Positions 14,819-21,628 of a stretch of 21,743 bases of DNA are shown piece by piece. The first letter of the stretch is position 1. Each line of letters starts with the position of its first letter. Location: positions 1 to 21,743 of IMG/VR virus record IMGVR_UViG_3300042484_000454, one strand, 5' to 3'. The translations under genes and the position numbers were made by a program. The notes beneath the pieces are model-generated. The model was not told the origin of the DNA, ran no database searches, and saw nothing but the letters and a program-made list of their open reading frames with translations. The stretch is from a virus.

Positions 14819-15209
14819 TATCTTCAGATTTTTTTCTAGCGTTGATTGCTTTAACAAGACCGTATTTTCGAATGTCGTCTGAAAACAACATCAATTCAAA
14901 AGCCTTTTTTTCTGAAAAAACGGTTAAACTTTGATTGGTCAAGTAGTAAGGACAATCAATAAATCGATCAAAAAATATTATAGTTTGGGGACTGAGTTCA
15001 ACACTTTGAGTAAACGGTACTTCGTATTCAGTTAATTCCAAAACATTTGCCAAATGATTGTATCCTTCTTCAGTAAGGCGCAACCCTCCAGAATCTTTAG
15101 TGCGTGTATTTTGCCACCAAAGTCTATGATGCATCTTAACTGTGGCTTCGTCACAGGATTTTTCTTGTTGTTTCAAAAAAATCTGTGTAAATGCCAATGA
15201 AGAAATCAT
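14811..15209 (-). CDS. Conserved hypothetical phage protein, 132 aa
   Basis: I do not recognise a function. The sequence (HHRLWWQNTRTKDSGGLRLTEEGYNHL) contains a winged-helix-like stretch, because LRLTEEGYxxL is a common third-helix pattern of such folds. It goes on with IIFFDRFIDCPYYLTNQSLTVFSEKKAFELMLFSDDIRKYG. It might be a small nucleic-acid-binding protein; this is a guess from pattern only. It overlaps the upstream stop by 4 bases (ATGA). Confidence 0.82.
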   Translation of the reverse strand: MISSLAFTQIFLKQQEKSCDEATVKMHHRLWWQNTRTKDSGGLRLTEEGYNHLANVLELTEYEVPFTQSVELSPQTIIFFDRFIDCPYYLTNQSLTVFSEKKAFELMLFSDDIRKYGLVKAINARKKSEDIG

Positions 15210-15490
15210 TTTAATGTTTGGCCAGATGTTAATACTGTTACTTGGAAATCACTACAACCAAAAGTTAAATTTAATTTTTTGGCTAGATTAATTGCATGTC
15301 CAGGGTTGCTAAACGCCACTTTTTTGTATTTAGGTCCAGGATAGCTAGTAACACTACTAAAACTTTTTAAATTAAAAGGTGAGCCTTTATAAAAGACAGC
15401 CCAAATTGCTTCGGCTTCTAATACTTGCTCGCACTTATAATTTTTTTTGTTTATATGTTCAAGAAGAACTTTGGGTTTTGGTCTGCTCAC
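15206..15490 (-). CDS. Conserved hypothetical phage protein, 94 aa, GTG start
   Basis: I do not recognise a function. The start is GTG at 15490, because no ATG precedes the body of the protein in this frame. The sequence (KKNYKCEQVLEAEAIWAVFYKGSPFNLKSF, then FSNPGHAINLAKKLNLTFGCSDFQVTVL) looks like a compact alpha/beta domain. AAGGA lies about 11 bases upstream of the start, inside the loop of a predicted leader hairpin. It is co-translated with the next gene through ATGA. Confidence 0.8.
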   Translation of the reverse strand: MSRPKPKVLLEHINKKNYKCEQVLEAEAIWAVFYKGSPFNLKSFSSVTSYPGPKYKKVAFSNPGHAINLAKKLNLTFGCSDFQVTVLTSGQTLK

Positions 15491-15491
15491 A

Positions 15492-15517
15492 ATATGCGTC
15501 CTTAAATGTACGCATAT
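15492..15517 (-). promoter_or_regulatory. Leader hairpin enclosing the ribosome binding site
   Basis: ATATGCGT (15492-15499) and ACGCATAT (15510-15517) are exact reverse complements around a 10-base loop, which on the minus strand reads ACATTTAAGG and holds most of the Shine-Dalgarno. The stem ends 1 base before the GTG start at 15490. It could control access to the ribosome site of this gene. Seen in sequence; the role is inferred. Confidence 0.6.
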
Positions 15518-15524
15518 ATTTATC
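15517..15524 (-). promoter_or_regulatory. T4 late-type promoter-like element
   Basis: GATAAATA on the minus strand matches 7 of 8 bases of the T4 late promoter TATAAATA. It stands in one of the few intergenic gaps (15491-15523), about 27 bases before the GTG start. It could give late transcription of the two small genes downstream. Because the element is short and AT-rich, chance is possible. Confidence 0.4.
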
Positions 15525-15772
15525 TATTTTTGATTAGAGAAACCACCACCATCTAGCTCTACAGTAACGGTGTCGTTAGCTGTATTTTTAAGAATATGCA
15601 CTAAATTATCGTAATCTTGAGTTAATTTACTGGTAATTTCGCCTAGGGTAAATGCCAACTGTTTTGCAGTTTTAATATCTAACTTAATTTCTTTTTGCTG
15701 ACTCATATCAGCTATTTTTACCTGCTGTATAAACTGTTGTAGTGGTATTGTATTAATTGGGTTATTTTGCAT
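15524..15772 (-). CDS. Small conserved hypothetical phage protein, 82 aa
   Basis: I chose the ATG at 15772 over one at 15835. It has a GAGG ribosome site about 9 bases upstream and overlaps the preceding gene by only 11 bases, while the longer version would add a Lys-rich stretch encoded in the neighbour. The protein has a helical middle (KTAKQLAFTLGEITSKLTQDYDNLVHILKNT) and a short strand with a Gly-rich tail (TVTVELDGGGFSNQK). No function is recognised. Confidence 0.75.
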   Translation of the reverse strand: MQNNPINTIPLQQFIQQVKIADMSQQKEIKLDIKTAKQLAFTLGEITSKLTQDYDNLVHILKNTANDTVTVELDGGGFSNQK

Positions 15773-16235
15773 TGGCCAGTGCCTCTTTTGCTTCTTCTTC
15801 TGTTTTAAAAGGACCAGTAAATGGATAACGCTCAATGGTAATTAATTTAGGGCAAAAACTTCTAACCCAATTTTTTGGAAATTTAATAATATAATGTCCT
15901 GCACAAAACAAACTTTTACTTTGATTGCTTTTTGTAAACAATGGTAACTTTCTTCGCACGTCATACATTGAGTTATATGGTTGCCATTTAGTAGGATGCC
16001 CGTGACATTCATTTACGTCAACTTGTGATATAGTGGTTGTGAATCCTTTTAAGAAAAAGGATGTGCCAAACTTCTTTGTTATATCGGACTTTTTAGTAAA
16101 ATACATTTCTCCGTTAGCACCGCACAACACATACTTGTTGTTTTCTTTTTTATGTAGGGTGCCAACTTTTTCTCCATCTTGCTCAACAATCCAAAGTAGG
16201 CCATCTACAATGGGTTTTGCGTGTAATTCTGTCAT
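15762..16235 (-). CDS. Conserved hypothetical phage protein, 157 aa
   Basis: The N-terminal part looks like a small beta barrel (LLWIVEQDGEKVGTLHKKENNKYVLCGANGEMYFTKKSDI). The C-terminal part carries YNSMYDVRRKLPLFTKSNQSKSLFCAGHYIIKFPKNW and a Glu/Ala-rich helix. I recall similar proteins of unknown function near the RNase H gene in marine T4-like phages. The ribosome site AGAGGAAA precedes the ATG. Its start overlaps the upstream gene by 4 bases. Confidence 0.88.
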   Translation of the reverse strand: MTELHAKPIVDGLLWIVEQDGEKVGTLHKKENNKYVLCGANGEMYFTKKSDITKKFGTSFFLKGFTTTISQVDVNECHGHPTKWQPYNSMYDVRRKLPLFTKSNQSKSLFCAGHYIIKFPKNWVRSFCPKLITIERYPFTGPFKTEEEAKEALANAK

Positions 16236-16426
16236 AATGCTTTTCCTCTTTGAAATTTATATTCTCTACGTAACCACCATTTGTATTGATGCCAGTATTG
16301 ATGCATACTTAATTTTGGTTCACGTAAATCATCTCGTTCATCACAATTGGCAATCCAAAGTTTTCTCAACCAATTGGAAAAGTCTGTATCATGCTTTTTG
16401 ATATTTTGCTTGGAATGGTTCTGCAT
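16232..16426 (-). CDS. Small basic phage protein, 64 aa, overlapping the RNase H gene
   Basis: The protein is rich in Trp, Lys and Arg (FSNWLRKLWIANCDERDDLREPKLSMHQYWHQYKWWLRREYKF). The first 38 bases overlap the 3' end of the RNase H gene in another frame, and the last four overlap the next start. No good ribosome site is seen, so translation may be coupled. The Trp-rich ending resembles small proteins I recall from related phages; the function is unknown. A downstream start would remove most of the protein. Confidence 0.75.
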   Translation of the reverse strand: MQNHSKQNIKKHDTDFSNWLRKLWIANCDERDDLREPKLSMHQYWHQYKWWLRREYKFQRGKAL

Positions 16427-17357
16427 ATTGTTGTATTGAATCCGTAATTTTCTTTAAATCATACAAGTTACAAAATTTAAGCAATCTAATACCAACTTGA
16501 TCAATTGCCTTAGGAACAGCATTAATGTTAATCGTTTCTGTAATCACATCTCTAATGTCTTGGGGTTGTGCGGCAAGATCAATCAGTTTACGATTACGTT
16601 CGTAATCTTCCAATACACGATGTTCGACACCATTATGGTCAACCCAACGTTGCAACATCATATTGTTCCACGCGAATCCTTTACTTGCTCTATCGTTAAA
16701 TGCTTCTTCTAATTTGTTTTTACGTACTTTTGGATAAGCACTAAACACGTTGTCAGTAGGATCGCCACGCATACATTTTTCAAATAATAACCATTCAGGA
16801 TTTGGAACTGCTTTAGCCTCATTAGTTTTCTTATCAATAACACGCTTGCCTTTTTTATCTATAATGCCTTCGTATGTTGTAGTTGTCTCCATTACACCAT
16901 TATATTGTCTAACATTTGGCGCAATCAATTGCACAAAATCGCTGTCTGTTGAAATTATCACGTGATCATCATTTGGATGTGTTTGTATCCATCCTGCAAT
17001 TAAATCATCTGCTTCAAGTTGTTGATGTTGTAATACAGTACAGTTTGTTTTTTCTGCAATAAAATCTTTAAAAGTATCAAATGCTTCCCAAAAGACCTTT
17101 TCTTCTTCTGCTTCTTTTTCTGTATGTGCGGCACGGGCGTCACTACGATTGCGTTTGTAGGGCGCATAATAATCTTTGCGCCAGCTACGCCCTTCGAGAC
17201 AGAACACAACATGACTGCCATTAAAGTCTTGCCATGCTTTTTTAATACTGTTTAATGTAATGTGGAATGCCATACCAAGTTTGATATCAGCACTGCCGTT
17301 AATAACGTGTCTAGCACGGAAGAATGTGTTTGCTGTATCAACTAAAATATAAGTCAT
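16389..17357 (-). CDS. rnh: T4 RNase H-like 5'-3' exonuclease (FEN family)
   Basis: This 322-residue protein has the acidic metal-binding residues of the FEN/5'-3' exonuclease family: D7 (ILVDTAN), the basic WRKDYYAPYKRNR arch region at 59-71, E115-A-D117-D118 (EADDLIAGW), D138/D140 (STDSDF) and D199/D202 (GDPTDNV). In T4 this enzyme removes RNA primers and trims flaps during lagging-strand synthesis. The length is close to the T4 protein (about 305). It starts inside the stop of the upstream gene (ATGA) and lies in the queE-folE operon. Confidence 0.92.
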   Translation of the reverse strand: MTYILVDTANTFFRARHVINGSADIKLGMAFHITLNSIKKAWQDFNGSHVVFCLEGRSWRKDYYAPYKRNRSDARAAHTEKEAEEEKVFWEAFDTFKDFIAEKTNCTVLQHQQLEADDLIAGWIQTHPNDDHVIISTDSDFVQLIAPNVRQYNGVMETTTTYEGIIDKKGKRVIDKKTNEAKAVPNPEWLLFEKCMRGDPTDNVFSAYPKVRKNKLEEAFNDRASKGFAWNNMMLQRWVDHNGVEHRVLEDYERNRKLIDLAAQPQDIRDVITETININAVPKAIDQVGIRLLKFCNLYDLKKITDSIQQYAEPFQAKYQKA

Positions 17358-17803
17358 TTTACCTCTGCTTTGCCACCGGCAAGTTTGTTAACATTAATAA
17401 AGCCAGCACCACGATTGATGTCTTGACCTTCGTCGGCTAATACGTTTCGAGCTAGGTCTTTAAACCAACGATCCACAATCTCTTCTTCTGGATCTCCATC
17501 AAATCCGTATCCTGCTTGCTTTAATTGTACTACAAACTCGGCGTTCCAGTCAAGCTCAAAAAAGCCATTTCTTATATTATCTTTGTTAACATGAGTATCC
17601 AAAACGGCAACCCACGGCTCACCTTTGGCAGTAGCACGTTCTTTTGGTGTCATTTTAGCAGTTTCTTCTGCTTTTTGAGCTAACTCTGCGGCAGTCGTAG
17701 CTTTTTTGGCCACTTCCATAGCATCTTCAGCTTGTTTTAAACTAGCTTCGGTTTTGGCTTTTATTTTATCAATGCCAAACAATTTTTCAATAAATTTATT
17801 CAT
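17354..17803 (-). CDS. Conserved hypothetical phage protein with N-terminal coiled coil, 149 aa
   Basis: Residues 15-60 form an Ala/Lys/Glu-rich coiled coil (KTEASLKQAEDAMEVAKKATTAAELAQKAEETAK). The second half is globular (GEPWVAVLDTHVNKDNIRNGFFELDWNAEFVVQLKQAGYGFDGDPEEEIVDRWFKDLA). This second part looks strongly conserved in the marine T4-like phages I recall, but no function is known to me. Both ends overlap neighbours by 4 bases. Confidence 0.88.
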   Translation of the reverse strand: MNKFIEKLFGIDKIKAKTEASLKQAEDAMEVAKKATTAAELAQKAEETAKMTPKERATAKGEPWVAVLDTHVNKDNIRNGFFELDWNAEFVVQLKQAGYGFDGDPEEEIVDRWFKDLARNVLADEGQDINRGAGFINVNKLAGGKAEVK

Positions 17804-18348
17804 TTTACAGTTTCCATGTGATACGTTAGTGTTTCTAATGGAAATATTGGACTAATTTTGTTTTCATAAAATTCCATATGTTTTTCAGCAAATGGAATTA
17901 GTAACTTTTGAAACCAAGTTTGATCAATACCTTCATTAAATGTTTTACTATGCATTATAAATGCAAAATCGCTATAAGCATATCTTTCATGATACACATG
18001 CCCTTTGACAAAGTAACTTAGTGTATCTGCGGTAAAGAAATGTTTATGTGTTGGATCAACACAGGCCCATTTACTACGGAAGTAGGGAACAATAATAGTT
18101 ACAGTTGCACCTGCTTTGGATATGCGGTGTATTTCTTGCATTGCTCTCACAATGTCGTTTAGATGTTCTAACACGTTGTCTAAATGAACAACATCAAATT
18201 CATTGTTTTCAAACGGCCAAGGATACACGTCAAGATTGTGTACTACATCTGCGCCAACGTTTTCATTAATGTCCACAGTTACAACAATGTCTCTGAGGTT
18301 TCCTGGAAGTTCTTTTTTACCACATCCTAACACAAGTAACTTGGCCAT
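17800..18348 (-). CDS. SAM-dependent class I methyltransferase
   Basis: I start at the ATG at 18348, which shares one base with the queE stop (TGATG); a GTG at 18360 is an alternative that adds four residues. The 182-residue protein has motif I LVLGCG near the start, VDIN (acidic end of strand 2), and FDVVHLDNVLEHL as in Methyltransf_11 family members, then IIVPYFRSKW. It should transfer a methyl group from SAM. The acceptor is unknown, and there is no DPPY or NPPY motif of DNA adenine methylases. It lies between queE and the RNase H gene. Confidence 0.9.
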   Translation of the reverse strand: MAKLLVLGCGKKELPGNLRDIVVTVDINENVGADVVHNLDVYPWPFENNEFDVVHLDNVLEHLNDIVRAMQEIHRISKAGATVTIIVPYFRSKWACVDPTHKHFFTADTLSYFVKGHVYHERYAYSDFAFIMHSKTFNEGIDQTWFQKLLIPFAEKHMEFYENKISPIFPLETLTYHMETVK

Positions 18349-19211
18349 CAAGTACCCCACTCATTTTTAAATAGCGGCACTTGTAAACGGTCACTGTAGC
18401 GTAGTCCGTTTTTCATAGCCAGTATTGCTACATTACGATTGTTCATTGTGTAGACACTTTCAACACCGCCTACTGGCATTAGATAAACATGTCCTCGAAA
18501 GCCTGCTTTACGATATTCAACAACAGCACGTTCTGCATCAGCAAAGTCTTGTTCTGTGGCAATAACAAACTTTAAATATGCTGTGCCAAAGTCCTCGTAC
18601 TCACAAACTACTTCTGGAAGTATTGCTTCTTCCCATTTCTCACCACTACATGGAAGTTTAGCACTTACTGAAAATGTTACTTCTCTAGCAAAATCTAAAT
18701 TAGGCATTTGCCATTTTACTAGATATTCTTTAAACTCTTCTGTTAGCTTTTGAGTACCATTTGTTTCAAATGTAATTTCTTTTAGGCCAGCCATCTTAGG
18801 ATGATCTAACAACTCCGGATAAGCACGTTGCCAACCTAGCAAAGGCTCACCACCAGTAATAACCAAATGTTCATCCTTCCAATGATCCTGCGGAAGTATT
18901 TCCATAATGCGATTTACAATGGCAGTACTTTCCAGCATTGGACTAAGTTCTTTAAAGTCTGGATGCCAACTGGCATAGCTGTCGCAGCCTGTACTAACTA
19001 ACGGTAAGTCTTCATACTTTGTAAAAGACTTAATCATAGTATGTGTAGCCGCAATGTCAGTTGCTTCGTGACTAGATTCTCCACGTGGCATACCAAATCC
19101 AGCACACTTAAAATTACAACCAAATGTGCGTAGAAACACAGACGGGACGCCCATGTAGCGTCCTTCACCTTGTATACTATAAAATAACTCAGCTATTTTT
19201 ATTTTGCTCAT
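18348..19211 (-). CDS. queE: QueE-like 7-carboxy-7-deazaguanine synthase (radical SAM)
   Basis: This 287-residue protein starts with the QueE pattern (ELFYSIQGEGRYMGVPSVFLRTFGCNFKC) and has GGEP at 120-123 (VITGGEPLLGW) and FETNGT. QueE rearranges carboxy-tetrahydropterin to carboxy-deazaguanine. Its cluster cysteines are unusual: C32-x3-C36, then no Cys at the +3 position, with the likely third ligand C76 (TGCDSYASW) after an insert of about 37 residues. The GCDS stretch fits the CDT that follows the third Cys in standard QueE. The ribosome site AGGA precedes the ATG. The first 23 bases overlap the upstream gene. Confidence 0.9.
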   Translation of the reverse strand: MSKIKIAELFYSIQGEGRYMGVPSVFLRTFGCNFKCAGFGMPRGESSHEATDIAATHTMIKSFTKYEDLPLVSTGCDSYASWHPDFKELSPMLESTAIVNRIMEILPQDHWKDEHLVITGGEPLLGWQRAYPELLDHPKMAGLKEITFETNGTQKLTEEFKEYLVKWQMPNLDFAREVTFSVSAKLPCSGEKWEEAILPEVVCEYEDFGTAYLKFVIATEQDFADAERAVVEYRKAGFRGHVYLMPVGGVESVYTMNNRNVAILAMKNGLRYSDRLQVPLFKNEWGT

Positions 19212-19539
19212 TCTTTTTCCTAAAATCTTCTACATCTATTATAGCACTTTTTAATGTTTCTGCATAGTTCAAAGCGCCTTGTTTCTTCAAACATACTGTT
19301 GACTCTGTATCAATATAGCCTTTAGTTAGTAAAGTCCACATATGATACCAACGTGTTTTAGACCAAAAGTTAGTCTTAGTTGTAGTATAGATAGTAACTG
19401 AAATGTCGTGATCATCAGCTTCTACCCATACGTTGTGTTCGTGACCACTATCTCCACACTCGCACGTAACCCGATAAACTTTTGAGTCTCCCCAGTCGTT
19501 GTGTTTTAAAATACCTTCTGCTGGTAATTGTGCGTTCAT
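19189..19539 (-). CDS. Conserved hypothetical phage protein, 116 aa
   Basis: The N-terminal part has a CxC pair (VTCECGDSGHEHNVWVEADDHDISVTIYTTTKTNFW), possibly a metal-binding strand pair, followed by helices (WYHMWTLLTKGYIDTESTVCLKKQGALNYAETLKSAI). No function is recognised; I recall similar proteins in marine T4-like phages. It overlaps the upstream gene by 4 bases and queE by 23. Confidence 0.87.
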   Translation of the reverse strand: MNAQLPAEGILKHNDWGDSKVYRVTCECGDSGHEHNVWVEADDHDISVTIYTTTKTNFWSKTRWYHMWTLLTKGYIDTESTVCLKKQGALNYAETLKSAIIDVEDFRKKNEQNKNS

Positions 19540-19865
19540 CGTAGAGCCTCTAGCGTTGAAATTTTAGCAATTTTTTCACCAAAATCTTCATCTTTGCCAA
19601 TGATATAAATTTGACGATCAGTTCTGTCGGACTTTGGATCATAGCGACTAAACTCCACAATCTTTCCACCCACAGCACTGTACACTTTGAATTGAAGTGT
19701 GGGTTCGCTGTCAACATTGGCACGACCACTGATAGTGCTAATAGCATTGATAGAATTGCCACGGCCCATCTTGGTGCTTGGGTAACAATCTTCTGGAACA
19801 GACTGGCTGACCTTCTCCCAATCCTCACGTACCCAATTGATTATCATTCGTTTAAAAAAATTCAT
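19536..19865 (-). CDS. Conserved hypothetical phage protein, 109 aa
   Basis: The ATG at 19865 is chosen over a TTG at 19871 because it forms an ATGA overlap with the upstream stop. The protein is basic at the N-terminus (FFKRMIINWVREDWEKV) and then beta-rich (LQFKVYSAVGGKIVEFSRYDPKSDRTDRQIYIIGKDEDFGEKIAKI). The function is unknown. It sits in the middle of the folE-queE operon. Confidence 0.87.
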   Translation of the reverse strand: MNFFKRMIINWVREDWEKVSQSVPEDCYPSTKMGRGNSINAISTISGRANVDSEPTLQFKVYSAVGGKIVEFSRYDPKSDRTDRQIYIIGKDEDFGEKIAKISTLEALR

Positions 19866-20077
19866 TTGCAAGTTTCCAAAAATTCATCTAATCGTTTAAC
19901 TGCTTCATTAAAATCAACAGCAAACACTTTAGCACATATTACATTATTTTCCATAGTAATGTCAAATGGTACTACACCATTAAATCGAAAATCTTCTGGT
20001 ACGGTGGTTTCAACAGTGAACTCTTGTAAGTTCTTTGCTCTAAATATTAAGTCATGCGCCATATCTACTGAGTTCAT
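19862..20077 (-). CDS. Small conserved hypothetical phage protein, 71 aa
   Basis: The protein looks like an alternating beta/helix domain (EFTVETTVPEDFRFNGVVPFDITMENNVICAKVFAVDFNEAVKRLDEFLETCK). The last part resembles a helix after a strand, as in small alpha/beta sandwich folds. No function is recognised. Its start shares one base with the upstream stop, and its stop overlaps the next start by ATGA. Confidence 0.82.
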   Translation of the reverse strand: MNSVDMAHDLIFRAKNLQEFTVETTVPEDFRFNGVVPFDITMENNVICAKVFAVDFNEAVKRLDEFLETCK

Positions 20078-20583
20078 TATTCATCCTCTGGTTTAGGGTT
20101 GTCTATGCTCCACGGCCATGAAGTTCTTGGATCAGGCCTTGGTTTAAGTTTAACATTTTCTTCAATTACGGTTCCGTCTTCATCACATAGGCTAATTTGA
20201 TATGGAGCATTAATGAGCAGATAGTCGTCTTCAACTTGCCAATCATGCTCACCATCAAATAACCAAGCCGCACCACCTTCGTGATATGATGTTTCAAACG
20301 CTTCTTTTTGTTCGTCTGTAAAATCATCGCTGTATTCAAAATAGCTGGCAACGCCATCTTCAAGTTCTGACCCCCAACCACAATCTGTTCTAGCCTGTGC
20401 TTGTGATGCGCCTTCGTAAGGAAGATTTATATCCATATCTGCTTCAACAAACCCTTGACCCCAGCGATAGTGATCTTCGATATTAACCCAACTAGTAGAC
20501 CCGTCAGCATTATCTCGGAACAGTTCTATGTTCCAACAAATGCTTTTCTTTTCAAGTGGTTTAATTAGGTACACGTTTGACAT
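20077..20583 (-). CDS. Acidic conserved hypothetical phage protein, 168 aa
   Basis: The protein is strongly acidic and aromatic (SWVNIEDHYRWGQGFVEADMD, DDFTDEQKEAFETSYHEGGAAWLFDGEHDWQVEDDYLLI) and ends in a Pro-rich tail. It has no membrane span and no known catalytic motif. AAGGA precedes the ATG after a 9-base gap from the upstream gene. The function is unknown. Confidence 0.85.
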   Translation of the reverse strand: MSNVYLIKPLEKKSICWNIELFRDNADGSTSWVNIEDHYRWGQGFVEADMDINLPYEGASQAQARTDCGWGSELEDGVASYFEYSDDFTDEQKEAFETSYHEGGAAWLFDGEHDWQVEDDYLLINAPYQISLCDEDGTVIEENVKLKPRPDPRTSWPWSIDNPKPEDE

Positions 20584-20592
20584 TATTTTTCC

Positions 20593-20805
20593 TTAAACGT
20601 CTAATTCCATCTCACCAGCTTCTTTAACTAGTGCCAATACTTCGTCTAGTGTGTTGCATAGAATCTTAGCATTAACATAGTCGCCTTTTTTATTACGACC
20701 ACCTGCTTCTACCATAAAGCCATTGTCATAACGGTTAATAGTATATGATTCATTAATTTTTGTCAGCTTATCGCCAAATGTTTTTACTGTTTTTGCTGTT
20801 GCCAT
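20593..20805 (-). CDS. Small conserved hypothetical phage protein, 70 aa
   Basis: A compact sequence with alternating strands (ESYTINRYDNGFMVEAGGRNKKGDYVNAKILCNTLDEVLALVKEAGEMELDV) that could be a small beta-beta-alpha domain. It has a strong ribosome site (AAGGAGA) and lies directly downstream of folE with an 11-base gap. The function is unknown. Confidence 0.85.
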   Translation of the reverse strand: MATAKTVKTFGDKLTKINESYTINRYDNGFMVEAGGRNKKGDYVNAKILCNTLDEVLALVKEAGEMELDV

Positions 20806-20816
20806 GTTAGTTCTCC

Positions 20817-21581
20817 TTATCGTGGTGCAAATTCTTGTTGTAGTTTAATATTATCAAAAAACTCTTTTTTAGCGCCAGGATCAGTTTTAAATGATCCAGT
20901 TAATACAGTTGTTTGTGTTAAACTACTATGCGCCATAATACCTCTGTTCTCACAGCATCCATGTGTAGCTTGAATATAGACTGCTACGTTTTCTGAGTCG
21001 GTTGCTTTTTGGATTTCCCTAGCAATGTCATTGCAAAGTTCCTCCTGGAGAGTACCTCGACGGGCACACCACTGAGCGATCCTTGTATACTTGCTAAGTC
21101 CGATGAGTTTCTGAGCCGCAATAATACCAATATAAGCAACGCCACTAACGGGTTGGTGATGATGGCTACACATACTACGTAACTCACTGCGGACAACCAA
21201 CATACCTTCGTAACGATCCGCCGAATCATTTGGAAATGCTGTTGCGTCTGGTGCTTGTTCATATCTGCCTGCCATTATTTCGTTAAAATACATTTTGGCC
21301 AGTCTACGTGCTGTGCCTTTGCTATTAGGATCGTTTTCGCGATCAATAAGCAAACGATCAAGCACTAGTTCAAATGCTTCTGCGGCTTCGTCAATTAGTT
21401 GTTCTTTAAAATTGTCTGTAACGTATTCGCTAATGTTATCGCCTGCCCAAAAGCGTTTGCCTTCACGTTTCATTTTAAAGCGAAGATGATCGCCCAAGTA
21501 TGCTTCTTTATAATCTTTGTTGTCGTCGCCTTGTTGTTCGGCGCCAGCAATCATATTTTTGTATATCACGGATTCAGTCAT
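20817..21581 (-). CDS. folE: GTP cyclohydrolase I
   Basis: This 254-residue protein has the zinc ligands of type I GTP cyclohydrolase: C138 and H141 in SMCSHHHQPVSG and C209 in THGCCENRG. It also has the GLSKYTRIAQWCARR helix and the GSFKTDPGAKKEF ending. The enzyme converts GTP to dihydroneopterin triphosphate, the entry to both folate and 7-deazaguanine synthesis. The first 50 residues form a charged N-terminal extension beyond the standard domain. It has its own promoter-like sequence (21600-21628) and an AGGAG ribosome site. With queE in the same operon, preQ0 synthesis is the likely purpose. Confidence 0.97.
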   Translation of the reverse strand: MTESVIYKNMIAGAEQQGDDNKDYKEAYLGDHLRFKMKREGKRFWAGDNISEYVTDNFKEQLIDEAAEAFELVLDRLLIDRENDPNSKGTARRLAKMYFNEIMAGRYEQAPDATAFPNDSADRYEGMLVVRSELRSMCSHHHQPVSGVAYIGIIAAQKLIGLSKYTRIAQWCARRGTLQEELCNDIAREIQKATDSENVAVYIQATHGCCENRGIMAHSSLTQTTVLTGSFKTDPGAKKEFFDNIKLQQEFAPR

Positions 21582-21599
21582 TTATTACTCCTATGTATT

Positions 21600-21628
21600 A
21601 GTATATAGGTTTATTTAGGTTTTTGCAA
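21600..21628 (-). promoter_or_regulatory. Probable promoter of the folE operon
   Basis: On the minus strand TTGCAA (21623-21628, 4/6) and TATACT (21600-21605, 5/6) are 17 bases apart. After the -10 comes AATACATAG, close to the ACATACATAG and ATATACATAG after the -10 boxes at 14766 and 13584. The -35 lies in the end of the upstream coding region. Confidence 0.55.

Noticed and set aside
16033-16401. Plus-strand open frame of 122 codons
   Set aside because: It is antisense to the 157-aa and 64-aa genes; its hydrophobic Leu/Phe/Ile-rich product arises from the complement of Lys/Asn/Glu codons.
17800-18348. DNA methyltransferase of a restriction-modification or DNA-modification system
   Set aside because: The protein has only the SAM-binding motifs of small Methyltransf_11-type enzymes; no DPPY/NPPY or PCQ motif and no target-recognition domain are present.
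19611-20096. Plus-strand open frame of 161 codons
   Set aside because: It is antisense to three tightly overlapping minus-strand genes with good start context, and its product shows no recognisable pattern.
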